This document shows, piece after piece, positions 56,580 to 64,000 of a DNA stretch of 64,000 bases. A program made the position numbers and the translations under genes. This DNA comes from Candidatus Paraprevotella stercoravium (GTDB lineage: Bacteria; Bacteroidota; Bacteroidia; Bacteroidales; Bacteroidaceae). The stretch's first letter is position 1, and the number at the start of each line of letters is the position of its first letter. The stretch is from NCBI GenBank assembly GCA_944320795.1, contig CALUIU010000006.1:26631-90630 (forward strand), given 5' to 3'. A model generated the notes under the pieces. It did no database searches, was not told the DNA's origin, and was given only the letters and a program-made list of their open reading frames with translations.

Positions 56580-58001
56580 TTATTTTATCTCTTCATAATC
56601 AGCAATTTCAGCAATCTTTTTCGGAATGTCGGTATTATCCATACGTCCGGTGAAGCGCTCCGCGCCCACACCGACGGCAAACACAGGAACATATCCGTTG
56701 GAATGTCCGCCACTCTGCCAGCCCACACAGGCTACCTTATTCAAAATTTCCTTGGCAACCGTAGCCAGTTCATCGTCATTCTGATAAAGTGTCTTGCTGT
56801 TTTCTGAAATACCCTTTTGAAGATGCTCATAAGCCTTCTTCAGTTTCTGAGTCTGGTTTTCGCTCAACTGCACCTGTTCCCAAAAACCGAAGTTCTCCTT
56901 CAGGCTCTGTTTCACGGCATCCCAGGTAAACTGATCCTTCAATGTTTCCCGCAAACGGCGAATCTCCGCCGAATAGTTTGAAATACTCATTTTCTGATTC
57001 TGAAGCACCTGTGTGTGCATTTCGTATGGGCCTATTCCCAATGACAATCCACCGGTTTCATGATCGGCCGTTACCACAATCAGCGTTTCATCCGGATGCT
57101 GTCTGTAGAAATCATAAGCCACTTTCACCGCCTGATCCAGATCTTCCGTTTCATGAAACATTGCGGCGGCATCGTTGGCATGGCATGCCCAGTCAATGGC
57201 TCCCCCTTCTACCATCATGAAGAATCCCTGCTCGCCTTGTGTCGTCAGAAAATCAATGCCGGCCTGGGTAATCTGTCTTAATGTCAGATCACTGCCGCTA
57301 CGGTCCAAAGCATAAGGAATACGACTACGGTCTTTTTTCGAAGCTTCTTCCGTCTGCAACAGAATCATCTTTCCGGCATCATTTTTCTTTTTCTCGTAAT
57401 CATCATACCCACGGGCTATGGTATAACCGGCCTGCTCCGACTGAACATACAAAGACGGTGCCTGAGGATTGTTCTTATCCGTTGGCTGGAGAAAATCCGA
57501 ACCGCCATAGAAATCAAAAGCCGCCTTAAGCATATCCTGCCCTATTTCATAATACATATTCCGATCGGGAACGTGAGCATAGAATGATGCAGGAGTGGCA
57601 TGGTCCACAGAAACACTTGTCATGACTCCGACTGCCCGCCCGCTTTTCTTGGCACGCTCGGCAATAGAGGAAATACGGGTTTTCTGATCCTTGAGCATAC
57701 CCAACACACCATTCTTCGTTTTCTGTCCCGTAGCGAGTGCAGTGCCACCGGCGGCCGAATCGGTCACTCCATTGGTAGCCGAATAAGTGGTCACCAGACC
57801 GGTATATGGAAACTGAGCGAACTGCAAAGGCTTCACTCCGATGCGCCCCTCAAGAGCTGCCAGATAAGTTTCAGTACCGTTCACCTGATTGACACCCATA
57901 CCGTCGCCTATGAAATAGAATACATATTTAGCCATTCCTTCGGCCCAGGCAGACCAGGCAAGCATCAAAGCCGCACCGAGTGTAAAGAATCTTTTTTTCA
58001 T
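56580..58001 (-). CDS. phoA: Alkaline phosphatase
   Basis: This 473-residue periplasmic enzyme has a signal peptide (TLGAALMLAWSAWA). The metal site begins at FIGDGMGVNQV, and the nucleophile S82 is in TDSAAGGTALATGQKTKNG. Later metal ligands are in MMVEGGAIDWACHANDAAA, VVTADHETGGLSL and near the C-terminus WQSGGHSNGYVPVFAVG. It hydrolyses phosphate monoesters to scavenge phosphate. It is transcribed alone with a terminator; a -7 element TATTTTTG lies 42 bases before the ATG (58043-58050). Confidence 0.95.
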   Translation of the reverse strand: MKKRFFTLGAALMLAWSAWAEGMAKYVFYFIGDGMGVNQVNGTETYLAALEGRIGVKPLQFAQFPYTGLVTTYSATNGVTDSAAGGTALATGQKTKNGVLGMLKDQKTRISSIAERAKKSGRAVGVMTSVSVDHATPASFYAHVPDRNMYYEIGQDMLKAAFDFYGGSDFLQPTDKNNPQAPSLYVQSEQAGYTIARGYDDYEKKKNDAGKMILLQTEEASKKDRSRIPYALDRSGSDLTLRQITQAGIDFLTTQGEQGFFMMVEGGAIDWACHANDAAAMFHETEDLDQAVKVAYDFYRQHPDETLIVVTADHETGGLSLGIGPYEMHTQVLQNQKMSISNYSAEIRRLRETLKDQFTWDAVKQSLKENFGFWEQVQLSENQTQKLKKAYEHLQKGISENSKTLYQNDDELATVAKEILNKVACVGWQSGGHSNGYVPVFAVGVGAERFTGRMDNTDIPKKIAEIADYEEIK

Positions 58002-58042
58002 AATCCTGTTCTTCTTTTTTTAATGATCATATAATCTTCCGG

Positions 58043-58050
58043 CAAAAATA
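58043..58050 (-). promoter_or_regulatory. -7 element of the alkaline phosphatase promoter
   Basis: TATTTTTG on the minus strand, 42 bases before the ATG. No -33 TTTG at the standard distance. Confidence 0.45.
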
Positions 58051-58177
58051 GTATTTTTATTTGCATCATGCCTGAAACAGAAAGGGAAAATAAGAATAAT
58101 CATGCCACTTTACTCCCCAGACAACAAAGATATTACAAAACAAATGATGCCAACCATCAGATTTAAAGACAAAAAAA

Positions 58178-58203
58178 CCGCCATTCCAACAAGGAAACGG
58201 CGG
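58178..58203 (-). terminator. Terminator of the paaK-ACT operon
   Basis: The stem CCGCC / GGCGG with inner TTCC / GGAA pairing is preceded on the plus strand by a run of seven As, that is, T-rich on the minus strand. It lies about 20 bases beyond the ACT gene stop. Confidence 0.75.
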
Positions 58204-58220
58204 CCTGAATATTTTTATTG

Positions 58221-58652
58221 CTATACCAGCGACAACAGAGCCTCGCCATCGAGCGCGTTCATCTTCTGCCCGGCAATCACCCGGGCCGTTTTCTCCGGAT
58301 CGTCGGTCCGGAACACCAGAATACCCTTCCCACTCAACATAAAGGAGTAAAGATAAGAAATGGCTATCCCTTCCTGACTGATACGGCTCACAGCGTCGGC
58401 CGCACGCCCGGGCACATTATCCAGGGTGATGGCAAACACTTCGGACACATTGGCCGAAATACCGGCTGCCTTCAACACTTCGAGCGCACGCTCCGGCTCG
58501 GCACAGATGATGCGGTAAATGCCATACTCCACGGTGTCGGAGATGGTAGAAGCAATGAGCTGGATACGGGCCTCCTTAAAAAGTTCCAGCACGCGGACCA
58601 AAGTGCCCGACTTGTTTTCCACGAAAACGGATATTTGTTGTACAGTCATCAT
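58221..58652 (-). CDS. Tandem ACT-domain protein
   Basis: This 143-residue protein is made of two ACT domains in tandem: TVQQISVFVENKSGTLVRVL and FAITLDNVPGRAADAVSRIS. There is no catalytic domain. ACT pairs of this kind, encoded next to phenylacetate-CoA ligase, are a common Bacteroidales arrangement and are thought to sense an amino acid or its aryl derivative. It starts 14 bases after paaK on the same strand, so they form an operon. Confidence 0.9.
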   Translation of the reverse strand: MMTVQQISVFVENKSGTLVRVLELFKEARIQLIASTISDTVEYGIYRIICAEPERALEVLKAAGISANVSEVFAITLDNVPGRAADAVSRISQEGIAISYLYSFMLSGKGILVFRTDDPEKTARVIAGQKMNALDGEALLSLV

Positions 58653-58666
58653 ATATAGTTGTTTTA

Positions 58667-59965
58667 TCAGATTAATGTTTTACGCAAATCGTTTACACGC
58701 ACTGCTTTTCCCTCCTGTTTCGGCAGAGAGCCCTTCGGTACGAGACGAACAACAGGAGTAATCAGTATCTCATCCTTGAGCTGCCGGGTAATCTCCTTGG
58801 TCAAAGCCTGAAGACGCGGATAGTCATCGCAGAACTCCTTCAGTTCCACCTCAACGGTCATCAGATCGTTAGCTTCCTCGTTGGTCAGCGTAATCAGATA
58901 ATCATTACCGAGCTCGGCAAACTGCATCAGAATGGTTTCGATCTGTATCGGGAAGATATTGACGCCCTTGAGAATCATCATATCGTCACTTCGTCCCTTC
59001 ATACGGTCCAGACGGATGTGATGGCGTCCACAAGGACAGTCACCGGGAAGGATACGCGTAAGATCACGTGTGCGATAGCGCAATAAAGGCATGGCTTCAC
59101 GGTTAATGGTCGTCAGCACCAACTCACCCACCTCGCCTTCAGGCACCGGCTCCAAAGTCTGCGGATCGACAATCTCCACAATATAATAATCCTCCCAAAT
59201 GTGCAGACCGTTCTGCTCCTTGCATTCGAAAGCTACTCCGGGACCGCACATCTCCGACATACCGAACGAGTTATAGGCCTTGACGCCCAGCATGTCCTCA
59301 ATACGGCGGCGTTGCTCCTCAGAATGCGGCTCCGCACCGATAATCAAGGTATGTAGTTTGGTGTCCCGTTTCGGGTCAATCCCCATCTCTTCCATCACTT
59401 CATACAGACGACCGGCATAGCTGGGAATGGCATGTAAGGCTGTAGTTCCGAAATCAGTGATGAACTTGATCTGGCGCTTGGTGTTTCCGGCAGCCGCGGG
59501 TACCGTAAGCATGCCCAACCGCTCGGCCCCGTACTGGAATCCCAGTCCTCCGGTAAACATACCATATCCTGATGAGTTCTGGAAAATATCACCGGGACGA
59601 AGCCCTACCATATACAGGCAGCGCGCTACGGCATTGGCCCATTCATCCAAATCCTTCTGCGTGTGCAGAATAACCGTCGGCGTGCCGGTCGTACCACTGG
59701 AAGAATGCAGGCGTACCACCTGCTCCATCGGCACGGCAGCTAGTCCGAAAGGATAGTTGTCGCGCAGATCCTGCTTCGTTGTAAACGGAATCTTTTTCAA
59801 GTCATCCAACGAACGGATATCTTCGGGCTTGATATGATGATCGGCAAAACGTTTGCGATAGAAAGGGGAATTCATACACTGTGCCACCGTCTTTTTCAGG
59901 CGTTCCAACTGGAGCACCTCGATTTCCGAACGGCTCAGTGTTTCTAATTCAGGATGTAAATACAT
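58667..59965 (-). CDS. paaK: Phenylacetate-CoA ligase
   Basis: This 432-residue AMP-forming enzyme activates aryl acetates to CoA thioesters. The adenylation motifs are RLHSSSGTTGTPTVILH (P-loop), then AYNSFGMSEMCGPGVAFEC, VLTTINREAMPLLRYRTRDL and the late DDMMILKGVNIFPIQIE. The C-terminal part has ELKEFCDDYPRL and the lysine region PKGSLPKQEGKAVRV. In Bacteroides this gene usually lies with indolepyruvate ferredoxin oxidoreductase genes, making arylacetates from aromatic amino acids. Here only the ACT gene is beside it. Confidence 0.94.
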   Translation of the reverse strand: MYLHPELETLSRSEIEVLQLERLKKTVAQCMNSPFYRKRFADHHIKPEDIRSLDDLKKIPFTTKQDLRDNYPFGLAAVPMEQVVRLHSSSGTTGTPTVILHTQKDLDEWANAVARCLYMVGLRPGDIFQNSSGYGMFTGGLGFQYGAERLGMLTVPAAAGNTKRQIKFITDFGTTALHAIPSYAGRLYEVMEEMGIDPKRDTKLHTLIIGAEPHSEEQRRRIEDMLGVKAYNSFGMSEMCGPGVAFECKEQNGLHIWEDYYIVEIVDPQTLEPVPEGEVGELVLTTINREAMPLLRYRTRDLTRILPGDCPCGRHHIRLDRMKGRSDDMMILKGVNIFPIQIETILMQFAELGNDYLITLTNEEANDLMTVEVELKEFCDDYPRLQALTKEITRQLKDEILITPVVRLVPKGSLPKQEGKAVRVNDLRKTLI

Positions 59966-60338
59966 GCTATCTTATGATTTTAAAGTTAATGATGCGAAGA
60001 TAAATAAAAAAGAAAGAAGAACAAGTTTTTTTCTTTAAAAATCTATCTTTATCTATTACAGATTTTATCAAAATTAAAACCACCCGTATGATCTTTTTAT
60101 CCAAATATCCCCCAAAATTCAAATATAGCAAAAAGAAATCCATTTTATATTCCTGCGTATATTTTAACACAAAATCACTATTTTTACAAACCTTCTATTT
60201 ATAGCAATAGGATAAAGCAGATATTTTTCTGCATAATTATGCACGAATAAAAAGCATAAAACATGCATATATACAGAGTATATGCAAAAACAGGAACTTG
60301 AAATTAAGGAATTTACAACCGAATCGTTTAAAAATGAT
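59966..60338. other. AT-rich gene-free stretch upstream of paaK
   Basis: No coding sequence is convincing. Poly-A/T tracts, a short inverted repeat GCAGATATTTTTCTGC near 60215-60230, and several short repeats of GCAT are the only structure. A weak -7 (TATCTTCG) for paaK is near 60000 on the minus strand. Confidence 0.5.
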
Positions 60339-60386
60339 CAGGACGATTCATCAAAATCGTCCCGTCGATTTGAAAAAATCGTCCTG
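60339..60386. repeat. Imperfect palindrome with AATCGTCC repeats
   Basis: Outer arms CAGGACGATT (60339-60348) and AATCGTCCTG (60377-60386) pair perfectly, and inner TCAAAATCG / CGATTTGA pair with a one-base bulge, giving a long hairpin. ATCGTCC occurs in both the loop and the right arm. It resembles the hairpins at 3238-3303 and 25465-25507, which also carry TCGTCCC. Confidence 0.65.
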
Positions 60387-60476
60387 GCCATTTTTTCAAA
60401 CCCTTTCCAGATGCCATTTTTATGGGCATTTTGAGCTAGAACAGCCCCAATAACCATCACTATTTTTACGATATAA

Positions 60477-60665
60477 CACTATGATTATCAGTTCTATGAT
60501 TCAAAAAACGCCCATCTAAGAATCCAATATTTCAAGAAAGTCTTATTAAGGTACGTAAAATCTGTAATCTCACAAGGTCTTTTTGTTAAAATGTCAAAAT
60601 GCAACATTCGTCTACTCCAGGAACATTTGTTAGCTATGCTTTTGCCTACCGTAACAGGAACGTAA
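60477..60665 (+). pseudogene. Unidentified coding-like remnant
   Basis: An open frame without a start, 62 codons, reads HYDYQFYDSKNAHLRIQYFK and ends [15 protein letters not shown]. Codon use looks protein-like, but I recognise no family. It runs into the truncated AlbA-type fragment that begins near 60655, so it is probably the end of another decayed gene. Confidence 0.3.
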
Positions 60666-60807
60666 GAAAGTAAAGTCATGGCTTAAATCCGTGTCGGCTT
60701 TTACCAATACGGCTGGTGGTACTTTGTTCTATGGAGTAAACGATAATGGAGTGATTGTAGGTCTGGAGAATCAGAACAACATATACAAGGGGCGGTAATG
60801 AAAGTAT
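60655..60807 (+). pseudogene. Fragment of an AlbA/Schlafen-type (AAA_4) gene, partial copy of the gene at 62883
   Basis: From 60658 the sequence reads [20 protein letters not shown] and then [19 protein letters not shown], nearly the same as residues 22-55 of the gene at 62883. Nucleotide identity over 60660-60770 is high by eye. After that, sequence matching the middle of the larger gene is absent, and GCGGTAATGAAAGTATG at 60792 matches the intact copy about 200 bases further on (near 63243), so the fragment carries an internal deletion. It then stops. There is no start codon. Confidence 0.75.
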
Positions 60808-60853
60808 GCTATTAACATCTATGAGAGCCGGATAACCTTTTTTTAAAAAACAG

Positions 60854-60898
60854 AAACAGAATTCAGATCCAAGAAAATCTTATCACTGAATTCTGTTT
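60854..60898 (-). terminator. Terminator of the ferritin gene
   Basis: A 13-bp perfect stem (AAACAGAATTCAG / CTGAATTCTGTTT) starts about 20 bases after the ferritin stop; the minus-strand side continues into TTTTTT. Confidence 0.88.
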
Positions 60899-60921
60899 TT
60901 ATTTACACAAAATCTCTGACT

Positions 60922-61404
60922 TTACTGGCGCTGGCCCATCTTGTCGTCCAGGAACAACAGTCCCTCCTTACCGCAAATGCGAATCTTGTCCACAATACCT
61001 TTGGCTGTAGCTTCCTCTTCCACCTGTTCACGGACATAGCCCCACAGGAAGTCCTGCGATGCCTTATCTTTCTCTTCGGCAGCCACATTGACCAGTTCGT
61101 CAATCATGGCAGACACACGACACTCGTGCTCATAGACATCTTCAAACACAGCCTGCACACTTTCCCAGTCCTGAGGTACAACATCCACTTTGTCTACTTT
61201 GGCAATACCACCACGCTTCATCATATAGTTGGCCAGATCATAGGCATGCCCCAGTTCTTCCTGCGACTGTTTCAACATCCATGAAGCAAAGCCATCGAAA
61301 CCTTCTTTCTGTAAATAGAAAGACATAGACAAATACAAGTTGGAAGACCACATCTCCGCAACAATCTGACAGTTGATCGCGTCCTGTAATTTCTTTGAAA
61401 TCAT
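60922..61404 (-). CDS. ftnA: Ferritin
   Basis: This 160-residue iron-storage protein has a four-helix bundle with ferroxidase residues: E17 in QIVAEMWSSNLYLSM, E50 and H53 in QEELGHAYDLANYM, and glutamates in EHECRVSAMIDELVN and EQVEEEATAKGIVD. It forms a 24-mer cage in the cytosol that oxidises and stores iron and helps against oxygen. A good promoter and a terminator make it a single-gene unit. Confidence 0.95.
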   Translation of the reverse strand: MISKKLQDAINCQIVAEMWSSNLYLSMSFYLQKEGFDGFASWMLKQSQEELGHAYDLANYMMKRGGIAKVDKVDVVPQDWESVQAVFEDVYEHECRVSAMIDELVNVAAEEKDKASQDFLWGYVREQVEEEATAKGIVDKIRICGKEGLLFLDDKMGQRQ

Positions 61405-61437
61405 AACTCCTCCTTTTTTAGGTTTACCTTTTCATCT

Positions 61438-61469
61438 CAAAATTAGAAATCTTTATTCAAACAAACAAT
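61438..61469 (-). promoter_or_regulatory. Ferritin promoter
   Basis: On the minus strand, ATTG (61469-61466) and TAATTTTG (61445-61438) are 20 bases apart, close to the Bacteroidetes consensus. A GGAGG ribosome-binding site precedes the ATG. Confidence 0.6.
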
Positions 61470-61539
61470 TTTTTTTGCAGGATGAAAAGACAAAAAAGAT
61501 AAAAACTGTTACAACTCGTTATTTATCCAAATACCTTTC

Positions 61540-62400
61540 TTACTTTTCGGCGGCAATCTGACGGCAAGTGGCACATGCGGCATCACGGAGAGCAGTCAGG
61601 AAGAAGACAACCCAAGGTTCATATGCCCCCGTGTCGTGCACGTGCTGCAGCCTCCGGTAATAAGCCACAGGCTGCCGTCGGAGTATATCAGAGAACTGTA
61701 AAACAGGTTGCCGCAACACCCCCTGATCCATCAGGAAAAGGAGGTTCAGCAAACGCCCTGCCCTACCGTTGGCGTCAAGAAAAGGATGGATAGCCTCAAA
61801 CTGATAGTGGATCAAAGCCGCTCGCACCAGTACATGTTCCGTCTCCCCATAATGTATGTAGTGCTCCAACTCCGCAAAACTCTCGGTAAGATCCTCTTCT
61901 ACCGGCGGTACGAAGAGCGCCTGTTGCAGCCCTTCGTTCTTCCGGCCGATCCATACCGGCGAGATGCGGAATTCACCAGGATATTTCTTCTCATAACGCT
62001 CACTGCGGCACATCAGGTAATGCGCGTTCCGGAGCAGACGACCGCTCAGGGGCAGTTTATCCAGCTCCTCCAAAGCGTAGACGGACGCCTCATTCAGATT
62101 GACAACATCCTTCTTCCATTCCTGTCCGCTATCTGTATCGGCGGTAAGGAAGCCATACAGCGACGGTGGCACACCCCAGACCAACTGGCAGGATGCCTCA
62201 GATTCCTTACGGAGCAACGCCCGGATCTGCTCTTCGGACAGCTGTTCCGCACTGGCATTCAGTTCCCGTACAGCCTGAGCGGCCTCACTGATGAGCGCAT
62301 CCAGTACGGCCTCGTGATCCAGGCATACCTCCGAAAGCGGATCGGGCACAAAAGACCGGAATGCCAACTCTCCGGACAGATTCTTACGATATTTTCCCAT
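61540..62400 (-). CDS. Fic-family protein (AMPylase-like)
   Basis: This 286-residue protein has a Fic/DOC N-terminal extension with AEQLSEEQIRALLRKESEA. The Fic core is IHPFLDANGRAGRLLN, with catalytic H205; the usual HPFx(D/E)GNGR reads D-A-N-G-R, and alanine in that place is seen in many homologues. The N-terminal inhibitory motif (S/T)xxxE(G/N) is not obvious to me. Possible roles are AMPylation of a bacterial protein or a toxin-like function. It lies between ferritin and a RhuM fragment in an accessory zone. Confidence 0.88.
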   Translation of the reverse strand: MGKYRKNLSGELAFRSFVPDPLSEVCLDHEAVLDALISEAAQAVRELNASAEQLSEEQIRALLRKESEASCQLVWGVPPSLYGFLTADTDSGQEWKKDVVNLNEASVYALEELDKLPLSGRLLRNAHYLMCRSERYEKKYPGEFRISPVWIGRKNEGLQQALFVPPVEEDLTESFAELEHYIHYGETEHVLVRAALIHYQFEAIHPFLDANGRAGRLLNLLFLMDQGVLRQPVLQFSDILRRQPVAYYRRLQHVHDTGAYEPWVVFFLTALRDAACATCRQIAAEK

Positions 62401-62436
62401 AATACTTGTTTTTTATTGATTGTTCATGCCAGATTC

Positions 62437-62688
62437 TCATACGTATGTACACCATTGGCGGAATTGTGTGGCCCGAATAAAATTAACGCGGTAGCCAACA
62501 GAAATTATGGAGTCAAGCTTGTAAAATGCGGTATTATATGTTTTACCGTCCTCAGCAGTATGTGCAAATTTTGCACATACTGATTCTTGCTCTAACTCTA
62601 AACTGTCAAAAATGTTTTTCAGATATTTTGTTAAGAAACTCTGCCGTGCTGTTCCGTATTTCAAGATTCTTTGCCACGATTCCTTTGG
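62437..62688 (-). pseudogene. RhuM-family fragment
   Basis: The minus frame reads YLKNIFDSLELEQESVCAKF and AFYKLDSIISVGYRVNFIRA, ending ATQFRQWCTYV. These match the middle block of the RhuM virulence family (PF13310), where LDxIISVGYRVxSxRxTQFRxWA is the core. Upstream of the fragment lie stop codons and no start, and the C-terminal two thirds of the family is missing. The TTG at 62664 is a nominal start only. The fragment lies between the Fic gene and the AlbA-type gene. Confidence 0.75.
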
Positions 62689-62882
62689 TTATTAATTATC
62701 ACAGATACAAAGGTATGAAAATACTCAGAAATCTATTGCAAAATTATATTCAGGAATGGATTTTACGCAGATTTCTTATCCCTAATCAGAAATTCCCATT
62801 CGAGGTGAACAGGAAATGAGCTTTTTTATGTATGTTTGTAATTGAAATTGGAGTATTGTACCCATACAACAGCAAGAAAATC

Positions 62883-64000
62883 ATGCAAATACACGATAAC
62901 ATACTTATAGCGGAATGCTCGTCTTACGATTTTAAGGAAATGCTGGAGCGTAAGAAAGTAAAGTCATGGCTTAAATCCGTGTCGGCTTTTGCCAATACGG
63001 ACGGTGGCAGCTTGTTCTATGGAGTGAACGATGACGGAGCGATTGTAGGTTTGGAGAATCCGCAAGCAGATGCCGACTTTATCAGTGAAATAATAAAGGC
63101 AAGACTGGACCCTGTGCCAGAGGTACAACTTATTCCAATCGAACACGAAGGGCTTACTCTGCTTGAAGTGAAAGTAAAGGCAGGAACGCTGACACCCTAT
63201 TACTATTATCAAGACGGAACACGTACAGCTTATACACGAGTCGGTAATGAAAGTGTGGAATGCAATTCGCAACAACTTCTTTCATTGGTATTAAAAGGTA
63301 CGCACATGACGTGGGATTCGTTACCTACACAAGTGGATGCAAATAAACACTCTTTCATCATCCTTGCTAACACATTCCGCGAACAGACGCATCAGGAATG
63401 GAACGACAAATATCTTGAATCATTTGGCTTGGTAACTTCTGACGGAAAACTGACCAATGCCGGACTGCTGTTTGTGGACAACTGCACCGTATTCCAATCA
63501 CGTATTTTCTGTACCCGATGGACGGGGCTTTATAAGGACGATGCAATCAGTTCCGTAGAACATCGGGCAAATCTCGTATTGCTTTTGAAATATGGTATGG
63601 ACTTCATCAAGAATTATACCATGAGCGGATGGGTGAAGATGCCGAACTATCGACTTAACCTCCCCGACTATTCCGATCGTGCAATCTTTGAAGGGTTGGT
63701 AAACCATCTTATCCATAGAGATTACACAGTAATGGGTGGTGAAGTACATATTGACATCTATGATGACCGAGTAGAATTGGTATCACCAGGAGCAATGCTT
63801 GATGGTACACAAATTCAAGACCGCGATATTTACAATGTTCCGTCCATACGTCGCAACCCCGTCATTGCCGATATGTTTACCCAGCTCGACTACATGGAGA
63901 AACGTGGCTCCGGCCTGCGCAAAATGCGTGAACTGACCGAGAAGCTGCCCAACTTCTTACCCGGCAAAGAACCTCTCTATAAAACTGAAGCATCCTCTTT
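62883..64000 (+). CDS. AlbA/Schlafen-type (AAA_4) DNA-binding and ATP-binding protein, 3' end outside window
   Basis: At least 372 codons are open to the right edge from the ATG at 62883 (MQIHDNILIAECSSYDFKEM). The N-terminal AlbA_2 domain is clear: [19 protein letters not shown], then LFYGVNDDGAIVGLENP and TAYTRVGNESVECNSQQL. A middle region leads to the ATPase-like C-terminal domain (SPGAMLDGTQIQDRDIYN, RNPVIADMFTQLDYMEKRGS, SGLRKMRELTEKL). Such proteins are often annotated as transcriptional regulators in mobile and accessory regions. A degraded partial copy lies at 60655-60807. Confidence 0.88.
   Translation, partial: MQIHDNILIAECSSYDFKEMLERKKVKSWLKSVSAFANTDGGSLFYGVNDDGAIVGLENPQADADFISEIIKARLDPVPEVQLIPIEHEGLTLLEVKVKAGTLTPYYYYQDGTRTAYTRVGNESVECNSQQLLSLVLKGTHMTWDSLPTQVDANKHSFIILANTFREQTHQEWNDKYLESFGLVTSDGKLTNAGLLFVDNCTVFQSRIFCTRWTGLYKDDAISSVEHRANLVLLLKYGMDFIKNYTMSGWVKMPNYRLNLPDYSDRAIFEGLVNHLIHRDYTVMGGEVHIDIYDDRVELVSPGAMLDGTQIQDRDIYNVPSIRRNPVIADMFTQLDYMEKRGSGLRKMRELTEKLPNFLPGKEPLYKTEASS

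Noticed and set aside
59966..60476. CRISPR array or tRNA genes in the longest gene-free region.
   Set aside because: No regular repeats with spacers and no cloverleaf-like sequences were seen; only AT-rich sequence and one palindrome.
60494..60679. 61-codon minus-strand frame in the remnant zone.
   Set aside because: Composition is random-like, and the plus-strand frame at the same place and the AlbA fragment explain the sequence better.

Overview
The window reads as chromosomal DNA of a gut-type member of the Bacteroidales, most likely Bacteroidaceae (Bacteroides/Phocaeicola). The reasons are the Bacteroidetes -7 promoter element TAnnTTTG upstream of many genes, lipoproteins with Bacteroidales lipobox signals, a DUF3828/TonB-C protein and a large outer-membrane barrel, DUF4230, DUF4488 and PepSY-like families, and an IS982-type element. 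No rRNA, tRNA or CRISPR array was found.

Layout. 1-3000: accessory DNA. A partial ATPase/PD-(D/E)XK nuclease gene is followed by what I read as the wreck of a diversity-generating retroelement (DGR): a 39-codon stump of the four-helix-bundle gene avd, an intact MutS-like (MSL) accessory gene, and a C-type-lectin-fold (FISUMP) lipoprotein target split by an IS982-family element with a 6-bp target duplication. No reverse transcriptase or template repeat is left. 3353-9515: an ilvD-ilvB-ilvN-acyl-ACP thioesterase-ilvC operon on the minus strand with a good promoter and terminator. 9842-11632: FKBP prolyl isomerase and aroC. 11672-16710: an OmpR-type two-component system, then an MgtA-like Mg2+ P-type ATPase whose promoter carries four heptamers at exact 11-bp spacing. 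16844-24052: sbcD-sbcC followed closely by a secreted alpha/beta hydrolase and a lipoprotein serine protease. 24176-27577: a CLC antiporter with fluoride-type motifs, an ArsR-type regulator, and a PurF-like protein lacking the N-terminal cysteine.

27813-36902: a frameshifted Spy/LTXXQ-type gene, a HAD phosphatase, a K+ channel and small lipoprotein, a TonB-receptor-like barrel, a DUF3828/TonB-C protein, a divergent LuxR-type regulator whose likely operator is a perfect 16-bp palindrome, and a TetR regulator. 37066-40155: the anaerobic pflB-pflA operon. 40437-45870: a GNAT enzyme, then a lysS-gpsA-pgi-HAD operon. 45905-50820: small envelope proteins (DUF4488-like, DUF4738-like, two DUF4230-like), another GNAT enzyme and rmuC. 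50853-54241: a thioesterase-response regulator-histidine kinase cluster followed by two PepSY-like proteins.

54388-59965: a transglutaminase-like protein, an orphan DUF5013-like protein, alkaline phosphatase, and paaK with a tandem-ACT protein. 59966-64000: a second accessory zone with gene remnants, ferritin, a Fic protein, a RhuM fragment and the start of an AlbA/Schlafen-type ATP-binding protein. A degraded partial copy of that last gene lies 2.3 kb upstream of it.

Most of the window is ordinary housekeeping. The parts worth pursuing are the decayed DGR, the two regulators with matching operator architecture, the CLC and PurF variants, and the remnants at both ends.
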